A stretch of 21,527 nt of DNA from an uncultured Lachnospiraceae bacterium (GTDB lineage Bacteria > Bacillota > Clostridia > Lachnospirales > Lachnospiraceae). Shown here one piece after another: positions 1 to 5,759 of this stretch. The position numbers were made by a program, and so were the translations under genes. The notes under the pieces are model-generated. The model had not been told where the DNA came from. It was given only the letters and a program-made list of their open reading frames with translations, and did no database searches. The DNA lies in contig CAJOGB010000004.1 in assembly GCA_905233835.1 (NCBI GenBank), positions 1 to 21,527 on the forward strand, in the 5' to 3' direction. Every line of letters begins with the position of its first letter. Positions within the stretch are counted from its first letter, which is position 1.

Positions 1-28
1 TTTTATAACAAAGGGATTATTCTTCTTT

Positions 29-244
29 TTAATAATGGAAGGTTTTCTTCTTCGGGGGTGCGTAAGTAATGGGGGCCGTTTCGTCTTCGTGTACGTAGAT
101 GGCTCCGAACTGTGCTTCGAAGGTTTCTTCCTTTTTAATTTTCTTCGCTTTGGTTTTGGCTTCTACTTTTTTTCTGTCTTCCTTTTCGTCGTGATATAAA
201 GTAGTCATCATAACCGGTGCGACCATGCTGGTGAATCCATCCAT
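29..244 (-). CDS. Small lysine-rich protein, function unknown
   Basis: I do not recognise this 71-residue protein. It starts with a methionine-rich, mildly hydrophobic segment (MDGFTSMVAPVMMTTLYH, residues 1-18), followed by a highly charged Lys/Glu stretch at about 19-44. The C-terminal part (about 45-71) contains FGAIYVHEDE and ends in a PPKKKTFHY tail. No signal peptide or clear transmembrane segment is visible. I chose the ATG at 244 because an AAGGAGG box (259-253) lies 8 bases before it; a GTG at 253 overlaps that box and is unlikely. The gene is divergent from the peptidase at 600. The clean ribosome binding site and sensible composition argue that it is real, but nothing in view points to a job. 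The charged centre could bind nucleic acid, which is only a guess. Confidence 0.6.
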   Translation of the reverse strand: MDGFTSMVAPVMMTTLYHDEKEDRKKVEAKTKAKKIKKEETFEAQFGAIYVHEDETAPITYAPPKKKTFHY

Positions 245-329
245 GTTACACACCTCCTTGGCTTTGCCTTGTGCTATTTCCTCGAAACAAAAGGTCTCTT
301 GGTGTACCGGTTTTTCTTTTCTAACTTGG

Positions 330-410
330 TTATCGGAGGAATTTTCTGAAAATTAACCCTTTTTTGATAAAAATACTGAAAAATAAATCCGCCATCCACA
401 CCGGGCACAC
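330..410 (-). CDS. Possible 26-codon hydrophobic micro-ORF
   Basis: On the minus strand an AAGGAGT box (423-417) precedes a GTG at 410 by 6 bases. It opens a 26-codon frame, MCPVWMADLFFSIFIKKG followed by eight more residues, ending with TAA at 330-332. The peptide is hydrophobic in the middle with basic residues at the end, the general style of small membrane peptides or type I toxins. The ribosome binding site falls in the 12-base bulge of the long hairpin at 378-514. The frame is short enough to occur by chance and there is no homology to support it. Confidence 0.2.
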   Translation of the reverse strand: MCPVWMADLFFSIFIKKGLIFRKFLR

Positions 411-514
411 GTTCTCACTCCTTGTTTGACATAGCGGATACTAAACTCACATACGTTCGTTAAGTACCGATGTCAAACAAAGGTGCCCTACGTGTGGAGG
501 TGTATTTATTTTTC
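378..514. repeat. Long interrupted inverted repeat (~137 bases)
   Basis: Several blocks pair in nested order. GAAAAATAAAT (378-388) pairs with 504-514, TCCACAC (395-401) with 492-498, and GGGCAC (403-408) with 483-488. TTGTTTGACAT (422-432) pairs with 470-480, CGG (435-437) with 467-469, and TACT (439-442) with 463-466. The loop is about 445-460. The main interruption is a ~13-base bulge at 409-421 on the left arm only. As RNA this would be one long hairpin whichever strand is transcribed. It could be a miniature inverted-repeat insertion, a structured small RNA or a two-way terminator. The A/T tracts at its ends would suit either of the first and last options. I do not recognise a named RNA family. 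Confidence 0.75.
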
Positions 515-538
515 TGCCTAGATAATTAAGAAACAGAT

Positions 539-547
539 TGATATAAT
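539..547 (+). promoter_or_regulatory. Extended -10 promoter of the YugP-like gene
   Basis: TGATATAAT is an exact extended -10 element (TGn-TATAAT), 52 bases before the ATG at 600. No good -35 hexamer sits at the right distance, which an extended -10 can tolerate. Confidence 0.6.
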
Positions 548-564
548 ATCTTTTGTAGTTAATC

Positions 565-583
565 GATTACGAAAATTGTAATC
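565..583 (+). promoter_or_regulatory. Leader hairpin or operator ahead of the YugP-like gene
   Basis: GATTAC (565-570) and GTAATC (578-583) form a perfect 6-base-pair inverted repeat around a 7-base loop. It lies between the predicted transcription start (about 554) and the AGGAGG box at 586-591. It could be a 5' mRNA hairpin or a repressor site; the sequence alone does not decide. Confidence 0.35.
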
Positions 584-599
584 ATAGGAGGAAATATAT

Positions 600-1307
600 A
601 TGTACGGATATGGGTATTACGGATATGATTGGACCTATCTATTGGTTATCGTGGCAGCGATTTTTTCGCTCATCGCACAATGGAAGGTAAAATCTACCTA
701 TAGTAAATATGCAAAAGTAAGAAGTATGACAAATATGACCGGTCGCGAGGCAGCGGAACGTATTTTGGCACATGCGGGTATTCAGGGAATTGAGATTCGA
801 CACGTAAGCGGAACCTTAACGGATCACTACAATCCTGCAAACCAGACGGTAAATCTTTCGGACGCGGTATACGATTCCACTTCTGTAGCGGCAGTTTCCG
901 TAGCGGCACACGAGTGCGGACATGTAATGCAGCATCATGAGGGATATACCCCCATTACCATTCGTTCCAAATTGGTTCCGATTGCAAACTTCGGTTCCTA
1001 TGCGGCTTGGCCTCTTATTTTACTCGGTCTTTTCTTTAACAACGGAATGAGCACATTGATTATCGAGATTGGTATTTTACTTTTCTCTGCATCTGTTTTA
1101 TTCCAGCTTGTAACTTTACCGGTAGAGTTTGATGCATCCCGTCGCGCGGATGAGACCTTACAGGAACTTGGTATTTTAAGCCATGACGAGGCACGTATGA
1201 CAAAGAAGGTTTTGGGTGCTGCGGCTTTAACTTATGTGGCAGCGGCTGCTACCGCCATCATTCAGTTACTCCGACTTCTTTTGATTTTAAACAGGCGTCG
1301 CGACTGA
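600..1307 (+). CDS. YugP-like membrane zinc metallopeptidase
   Basis: This 235-residue membrane protein matches the YugP-type neutral zinc metallopeptidase family, which is usually about 225-235 residues. The zinc-binding HExxH motif is HECGH at residues 104-108, and LPVEFDASRRADE (173-185) probably supplies the third ligand glutamate. A hydrophobic segment at about 12-27 follows a Tyr/Gly-rich start. Further membrane segments lie at about 130-146, 150-172 and 204-227, so the active site should sit next to the membrane. The start is fixed by AGGAGG (586-591), 8 bases upstream. The physiological substrate of this family is not established; a role in membrane-protein turnover is plausible from the HtpX-like architecture. 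It is transcribed from the extended -10 at 539 and lies 47 bases before the glycosyltransferase. Confidence 0.9.
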   Translation: MYGYGYYGYDWTYLLVIVAAIFSLIAQWKVKSTYSKYAKVRSMTNMTGREAAERILAHAGIQGIEIRHVSGTLTDHYNPANQTVNLSDAVYDSTSVAAVSVAAHECGHVMQHHEGYTPITIRSKLVPIANFGSYAAWPLILLGLFFNNGMSTLIIEIGILLFSASVLFQLVTLPVEFDASRRADETLQELGILSHDEARMTKKVLGAAALTYVAAAATAIIQLLRLLLILNRRRD

Positions 1308-1354
1308 TAAAGGATTTTTGATAAAACAGTCAAATTAGAAACGAGGATTATTTT

Positions 1355-2248
1355 ATGGCACCGAAAGTGGTGGTATTAATGTCGACCTATAACGGCGAGA
1401 AATACATGCGCCATCAGATCGATACGATTTTAAATCAGACCTATGAGAACTTGGAACTCTTTGTCCGAGATGACGGATCAAAGGATGCTACCTTGGAGAT
1501 TTTGGAAGAATATGCTTCCAAATATAAAAACGTCTCCTATGTAAAAGGAGAAAACGTAGGCTCCAACCAAAGCTTTTTGGAAATGGTAAATATCGCTCCC
1601 GATGCGGACTATTATTCTTTTGCGGATCAGGACGACGATTGGATGCCGGAAAAGATCTCTCGTGCGGTAGAAAAAATCGAAAGCTCAGATTATCTTGTAT
1701 ACTGCAGTAATAAGCAGCAGGTGGATAATGACTTAGTTCCCCTTCCGAATCAAGAATACAAAACCCTTCGTCCGGCATTTGAGAATGCGGTGATTGAAAA
1801 CATCTGCACCGGCTGTACCATGCTTGTTAAAAAGGAACTTTTCGATTTGATGCGTGGCAAGCTTCCGAAGAAGCCCATTTATCACGATTGGTGGATGTAT
1901 TTGGTGGGAACCTATTTCGGAAATGTCTACTTTGATAAAGAACCATTTATCAATTACCGTCAGCACGGAAACAATCAAGTGGGTGCAACGGTGGGATTCT
2001 TTGAACGATTTAAAGTTGAAATCGAATTCTTTAAAAAGCAGCGCGGAAAGCTTCGTGATCAGCTTTCTGAATTTCAGGAGCTTTATCGTGGGGATGCCAC
2101 GAAGGACGCTCTTGTTGACAGCTTACTTACCGACACCAAGCGATTCGGCGGCAGCCTAAAGTTTGTCTTCGGACATAAAGTATTCCGCCAAAGCGGATTT
2201 GAAGGATTGGCGGTACGATTACTGTTTTTATTTCATATGATGATATAG
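1355..2248 (+). CDS. Family 2 glycosyltransferase (rhamnosyltransferase-like)
   Basis: This is a 297-residue GT2 (GT-A fold) glycosyltransferase. The N-terminus KVVVLMSTYNGEKY (4-17) begins the nucleotide-sugar domain. VRDDGS (37-42) carries the nucleotide-binding aspartates, FADQDDDW (89-96) holds the DxD-type metal site, and HDWW (177-180) probably supplies the catalytic base. YRQHGNN (201-207) is typical of the rhamnosyltransferase-like branch. No transmembrane segment is evident, so it probably acts at the inner membrane face on a lipid-linked or cell-wall polysaccharide acceptor. Donor and acceptor cannot be read from the sequence. A CGAGGA box stands about 8 bases before the ATG. No sugar-biosynthesis or flippase genes are adjacent, so this is an isolated transferase rather than part of a capsule cluster. 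It may be co-transcribed with the YugP-like gene. Confidence 0.9.
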   Translation: MAPKVVVLMSTYNGEKYMRHQIDTILNQTYENLELFVRDDGSKDATLEILEEYASKYKNVSYVKGENVGSNQSFLEMVNIAPDADYYSFADQDDDWMPEKISRAVEKIESSDYLVYCSNKQQVDNDLVPLPNQEYKTLRPAFENAVIENICTGCTMLVKKELFDLMRGKLPKKPIYHDWWMYLVGTYFGNVYFDKEPFINYRQHGNNQVGATVGFFERFKVEIEFFKKQRGKLRDQLSEFQELYRGDATKDALVDSLLTDTKRFGGSLKFVFGHKVFRQSGFEGLAVRLLFLFHMMI

Positions 2249-2249
2249 C

Positions 2250-2272
2250 AATATCCCCTTCGAGGGGATATT
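2250..2272 (+). terminator. Hairpin after the glycosyltransferase gene
   Basis: AATATCCCC (2250-2258) pairs with GGGGATATT (2264-2272) around a 5-base loop, starting 2 bases after the stop codon. The stem is strong but only a weak T-run follows (ACTCATTT), so it may be an inefficient terminator or an mRNA-stabilising hairpin. Confidence 0.5.
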
Positions 2273-2295
2273 ACTCATTTATGGACAACTGTCTA

Positions 2296-2325
2296 TTGAC
2301 AGGGTAGTATTCCACACGTTAGAAT
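2296..2325 (+). promoter_or_regulatory. Promoter of the oxidoreductase-hypA unit
   Basis: A consensus -35 TTGACA (2296-2301) is separated by 18 bases from a -10 TAGAAT (2320-2325). The predicted start near 2332 gives a leader of about 127 bases, enough for the small frame at 2377. Confidence 0.65.
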
Positions 2326-2376
2326 TATCTTATCCCTAATACACACTTGTCAATTTTTTAACGATATGAGGTGAAC

Positions 2377-2454
2377 ATGCGCTATGATTCCCCTTTTGTG
2401 GGAATTGGTATGTCCATCCTTTTTTGTGTAAAGAAGAGACAAACAGGAGGTTAA
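2377..2454 (+). CDS. Putative 25-residue leader peptide
   Basis: A short frame, MRYDSPFVGIGMSILFCVKK then RQTGG, begins at an ATG preceded by GAGGTGA (2368-2374). Its last two codons lie inside the AGGAGG ribosome binding site (2445-2450) of the next gene. Its TAA (2452-2454) ends 4 bases before that gene's ATG. This geometry would allow translational coupling or control of the downstream oxidoreductase. A small hairpin, ATTCCC/GGGAAT (2387-2392 with 2400-2405), lies inside the frame. The peptide is hydrophobic in its middle and has one cysteine, but no run of a single amino acid as in classical attenuators. The support is positional only; no homology is known to me. Confidence 0.4.
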   Translation: MRYDSPFVGIGMSILFCVKKRQTGG

Positions 2455-2458
2455 CAGA

Positions 2459-5302
2459 ATGAAGAACGATGATTTGATGACACCTTATTCACTGGATCCG
2501 AATCGTAATAAAGTGGATCCCAGAGCAGGTATTATTCCTGACTGCGTTGATATGGATGCACCTTTCAGAGAGCCTTTAGCACGTTTGGCAAAGGTTATTA
2601 CTGACCGTGCAGCTGTAAAGCTCGGTAAGGAAGACATTACCAAAGAAAGCCCGGAATACTGGGGTATCTACAACTTGGTAACCGATGAGCAGTGCGAAAT
2701 CGCCATTAAGTTAGAGAAACGTAAGCCGAAGACTTTTGAGGAAATCAGTGCACTTTGCCCTGAGTATTCCGCAGAAGAGTTACAGAAGCATTTAGATCAG
2801 ATGGCTTACACAGGAATCATTGAGTACAATTATGAAAACGAAGCTCATGTAAGACAGTATGTACTTCCGATGTACGTACCGGGATCCGCTGAATTTGGTA
2901 ACATGAATCCGGATATTATTGCAAAACATCCTGAGGTTGGTGCATTCTTCGAAAGAATGAGCCGTATCCCGTTGGAAGGTTTGACACAGATGGTACCGAT
3001 GGGTGGTGCCGGTGTCGGAATGCATGTTATCCCGGTTGAAAAGGCCATCGAATTAGAGAATAAATCTTCCAGCTTAGAGCACATCTCTTACTGGTTGGAT
3101 AAGTATGAAGGACAGTTTGCGGCAGCTCCGTGTTCATGCAGAAAGTCACGTAAGACTTTCGAACAGGGTTGTGCGGACGATCCGGAAGGTTGGTGTATCG
3201 CAGTAGGCGATATGGCTGACTGGGTAGTGGAAACCAACAAGGGTGGACGCTATATCACCAGAGAAGAAGCACTTGAAATTTTTAAGAAGGCTGAAGATAA
3301 CGGATTTGTTCATCAGATCACAAACATCGACGGTGAGGAAAAGATTTTTGCGATTTGTAACTGTAACGTAAACGTATGTTATGCGCTTCGTACTTCACAG
3401 TTATTTAATACTCCGAACATGTCACGTTCTGCATATGTAGCTCACGTTGATAAGGAAAACTGCGTTGCCTGCGGACGATGCGTTGAAGTTTGTCCTGCCG
3501 GTGCCGCTACTTTGGGACAGAAGCTTTGCAGAAAAGACGGTTCCGAGGTTGTTTATCCTAAGATGCCGCTTCCGACCGAGAAGAAGTGGTCACAGGATAT
3601 GTGGACAGAAGATTATCGTGATATTAACCGTATCAATACACACAAGACCGGTACTGCTCCGTGTAAGACCGCTTGTCCGGCACACATTCCGGTACAGGGA
3701 TACTTAAAGATGGCTTCACAGGGCAGATATCAGGAAGCTCTTGCTTTGATTAAGAAGTACAATCCACTTCCTGCAGTTTGCGGTCATGTATGTAACAGAC
3801 GTTGTGAGGATGCTTGTACCCGTGGTACCATCGATGAGGCTTTGGCTATCGATGAAGTTAAGAAGTTCCTTGCAATGCAGGATTTAAAGAGCGACAACCC
3901 ATATGTAGCTCCAAAGGTAGTACCAAAGATCTTAGGTGATTTCGATGAGAAGATCGCTGTTATCGGTGCAGGTCCTGCAGGTATTTCTTGCGCATACTAC
4001 TTGGCTGAAAAAGGTTATAAGCCGACCTTGTTCGAAAAGAACAAGAAGCCGGGCGGAATGGTTACCTATGGTATTCCTTCCTTCGTTATGGAAAAAGATG
4101 TTATCGAGGCAGAAGTTGACGTTCTTCGTAAGATGGGTGTAGATATTCGTCTCGGTGTTGAAGTTGGTAAAGACATTACCATTAAGCAGCTTCGTGAAGA
4201 AGGCTACAAGGCATTCTACATCGCAATCGGATGCCAGGGCGGACGTGGCGTAAACGTTCCGGGTGAAGATTCTGAAGGCGTTATGAAGGGTGTTGATTTA
4301 CTTCATATCGTTATCGATGATGAGTCTTACAAGCTTACCGGTGACACCGTAGTTATCGGTGGTGGTAACGTAGCGATCGACGTTTCCCGTACAGCAATCA
4401 GATGCGGCTCTTTAAAGGTAACTCAGGTTTCTTTGGAAACCCGTGATATCATGCCTGCACTTCCGGAAGAAATCGAACTTGCAGAATCTGAAGGTATCGA
4501 GTTCGCCGGTGGTTGGGGACCGAAGGAAATCCTTTCTGAAAACGGAAAGGTAACCGGTATTGTATTTAAGAAGTGTACTCAGGTTAAGAATGCGGAAGGC
4601 CGCTTCGATCCTCAGTATGATGAAAATGATACTATGACCATCGCATGCTCTAACGTAATTCTTTCCGTTGGTCAGTGCACCGAATGGGGCAACTTATTGG
4701 AAGGTGAAAACGTTGAGTTTAGAGGACCGGCTCCGGTAGCTGATAAGGTTACATTCCAGACAACCGTTCCGGATATCTTCGTTGGTGGTGATATGTTCTA
4801 CGGACCGAGATTCGCAATCGATGCTATCGCCTGCGGTAAGGAAGGTGCGATTTCAATCCACAGATTTGTACAGCCGCACTCATCACTTACCATCGGTCGT
4901 GATCCGAACTACTTCATCGAACTTGATAAGGATGATATCTTAGTTGAAAACTACGATAACACCGGAAGACAAACCGCAAAATATGCTAACACCGATTCTA
5001 AGGAACTTACCTTCCGTGATACAAAGCTTACCTTCACAGAAGAGCAGGTAAAGGCTGAGACTTCACGTTGTCTCGGATGCGGTGCTTCCATCGTTGACCC
5101 GAACAAGTGCGTTGGATGTGGTTTGTGTACTACCAGATGTGAATTTGATGCGATCAAGTTAACCAGAGACAATCCGGATTGTACAACCATGAGAAAGGCT
5201 GAAGAGAAGTTAAAATACATTCTTCCGAACGGCTTAAAGCAGGCTGTTGCCAGACCTTTCATTAAAAAGACACCAAAGGAAACTGCTTGGTTAAAGAAAT
5301 AA
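2459..5302 (+). CDS. Multi-cluster Fe-S/FAD NAD(P)H oxidoreductase (GltD/NfnB-like)
   Basis: This 947-residue protein joins at least four modules. Residues 1-220 include a helix-turn-helix-like part at about 90-125. A cysteine module has CSC (225-227), C238, C246 and CNCNVNVC (300-307), followed by a [4Fe-4S] motif CVACGRCVEVCP (335-346). A GltD-like N-terminal domain follows (C402, C406, C441, C445, C449, C453). Then come an FAD fold (VIGAGPAG, 501-508), an NAD(P) fold (VIGGGNVAID, 632-641) and the closing GGD of the flavin domain (776-778). The C-terminus has SRCLGCG (869-875) and a second ferredoxin motif (C884, C887, C890, C894). The core resembles NfnB/SudA and the GltD subunit, which pass electrons between NAD(P)H, FAD and iron-sulfur clusters. 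It is probably soluble. The electron acceptor is unknown. AGGAGG lies 8 bases upstream. Codon use leans to AAG and C-ending codons, suggesting high expression. Confidence 0.85.
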   Translation: MKNDDLMTPYSLDPNRNKVDPRAGIIPDCVDMDAPFREPLARLAKVITDRAAVKLGKEDITKESPEYWGIYNLVTDEQCEIAIKLEKRKPKTFEEISALCPEYSAEELQKHLDQMAYTGIIEYNYENEAHVRQYVLPMYVPGSAEFGNMNPDIIAKHPEVGAFFERMSRIPLEGLTQMVPMGGAGVGMHVIPVEKAIELENKSSSLEHISYWLDKYEGQFAAAPCSCRKSRKTFEQGCADDPEGWCIAVGDMADWVVETNKGGRYITREEALEIFKKAEDNGFVHQITNIDGEEKIFAICNCNVNVCYALRTSQLFNTPNMSRSAYVAHVDKENCVACGRCVEVCPAGAATLGQKLCRKDGSEVVYPKMPLPTEKKWSQDMWTEDYRDINRINTHKTGTAPCKTACPAHIPVQGYLKMASQGRYQEALALIKKYNPLPAVCGHVCNRRCEDACTRGTIDEALAIDEVKKFLAMQDLKSDNPYVAPKVVPKILGDFDEKIAVIGAGPAGISCAYYLAEKGYKPTLFEKNKKPGGMVTYGIPSFVMEKDVIEAEVDVLRKMGVDIRLGVEVGKDITIKQLREEGYKAFYIAIGCQGGRGVNVPGEDSEGVMKGVDLLHIVIDDESYKLTGDTVVIGGGNVAIDVSRTAIRCGSLKVTQVSLETRDIMPALPEEIELAESEGIEFAGGWGPKEILSENGKVTGIVFKKCTQVKNAEGRFDPQYDENDTMTIACSNVILSVGQCTEWGNLLEGENVEFRGPAPVADKVTFQTTVPDIFVGGDMFYGPRFAIDAIACGKEGAISIHRFVQPHSSLTIGRDPNYFIELDKDDILVENYDNTGRQTAKYANTDSKELTFRDTKLTFTEEQVKAETSRCLGCGASIVDPNKCVGCGLCTTRCEFDAIKLTRDNPDCTTMRKAEEKLKYILPNGLKQAVARPFIKKTPKETAWLKK

Positions 5303-5314
5303 TGGAGAAGTCCT

Positions 5315-5656
5315 ATGCATGAATTAGGAGTTGTGTTTAAAGTTATCGACGATATCAAAGAGGTGGCTGCCGAAAATGATATCACCAAAGTCGAATCCGT
5401 AACCCTACAGTTAGGTACCGTATCCGCAGTTGTTCCAAACCTTTTGGAGGACTGCTGGAAATGGGCGGTGGATCGTGAGGAGTTAATGAAGGGCTGCGAG
5501 CTTGTCATTGAACCCATCGAAGCCATCACCTTCTGTGAGGATTGCAAAAGCGAGTATGACACCATAAAACATGGAAAAACCTGCCCGAACTGCGGTAGCG
5601 GAAATACTTACCTTTTGCAGGGAAATGAATTTATGATAAAAGAAATTTCCGTTTAA
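5315..5656 (+). CDS. hypA: HypA-like nickel/zinc metallochaperone
   Basis: This 113-residue protein has the length and layout of HypA/HybF. It begins MHEL, so His2 and Glu3 of the family's N-terminal nickel site are present. It carries a zinc ribbon with C74, C77, C90 and C93 (CEDC and CPNC). HypA normally delivers nickel to NiFe-hydrogenase, with HypB. Here no hydrogenase or other hyp gene is in view. The gene starts 12 bases after the oxidoreductase, with GGAG 7 bases before its ATG, so the two are almost certainly one operon and a dedicated partnership is plausible. The HypA assignment rests on the N-terminus plus the zinc ribbon. Its real client here is uncertain: a hydrogenase elsewhere, or the flavoprotein's unusual cysteine module. 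Confidence 0.85.
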   Translation: MHELGVVFKVIDDIKEVAAENDITKVESVTLQLGTVSAVVPNLLEDCWKWAVDREELMKGCELVIEPIEAITFCEDCKSEYDTIKHGKTCPNCGSGNTYLLQGNEFMIKEISV

Positions 5657-5663
5657 CAAAATT

Positions 5664-5697
5664 AAGGGATGATTCGAAAAGAGTCGTCCCTTTTTTA
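5664..5697 (+). terminator. Rho-independent terminator after hypA
   Basis: A 12-pair stem with some G-U pairs (5664-5675 with 5681-5692) closes a GAAAA loop and is followed by a T-tract (TTTTTTATTTT). It sits 8 bases after the hypA stop. Confidence 0.85.
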
Positions 5698-5710
5698 TTT
5701 TGCTTTCCTA

Positions 5711-5719
5711 TGGTAGAAT
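5711..5719 (+). promoter_or_regulatory. Extended -10 promoter of tex
   Basis: TGGTAGAAT matches an extended -10 (TGn-TAGAAT) about 40 bases before the tex ATG. A proper -35 is missing; the position falls in the T-tract of the preceding terminator. Confidence 0.55.
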
Positions 5720-5759
5720 ATGAAAGTTAGAATTTTTATATAAAGAGGAGCTTTGTCCA

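Larger units (their letters stand above)
245..599. other. Divergent intergenic region with hairpins
   Basis: This 355-base spacer separates the minus-strand small gene from the plus-strand peptidase. It holds an A+T-rich palindrome, AATTTTC-T-GAAAATT, at 340-354, framed by GGTTA (328-332) and TAACC (354-358). It also holds the long interrupted inverted repeat at 378-514, the peptidase promoter at 539-547 and a leader hairpin at 565-583. I could not find a convincing promoter for the minus-strand gene. Confidence 0.7.

Noticed and set aside
426..454. Plus-strand promoter starting at TTGACA in the left hairpin arm
   Set aside because: The matching -10 position reads ACATAC, a poor hexamer, and the TTGACA is explained by the inverted repeat.
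378..514. 6S RNA identity for the long hairpin
   Set aside because: The overall rod shape with one bulge is suggestive, but the bulge is nearly one-sided and I cannot match family-conserved bases, so I leave it as an unnamed inverted repeat.
484..520. Nine-codon GTG frame on the plus strand of the right hairpin arm
   Set aside because: It is very short and mirrors the other arm; likely a by-product of the repeat.
1302..1350. Terminator or promoter between the YugP-like gene and the glycosyltransferase
   Set aside because: Only a 5-base stem with a long loop and weak hexamers are present; the two genes may simply be co-transcribed.
2326..2458. Riboswitch in the oxidoreductase leader
   Set aside because: I found no conserved core of a known class; the leader is better explained by the small frame at 2377.
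4951..5565. Long minus-strand open frame of 204 codons across the oxidoreductase/hypA junction
   Set aside because: It lies antisense to two well-supported genes, has no ribosome binding site and reads as low-complexity Ser/Phe-rich sequence typical of a shadow frame.
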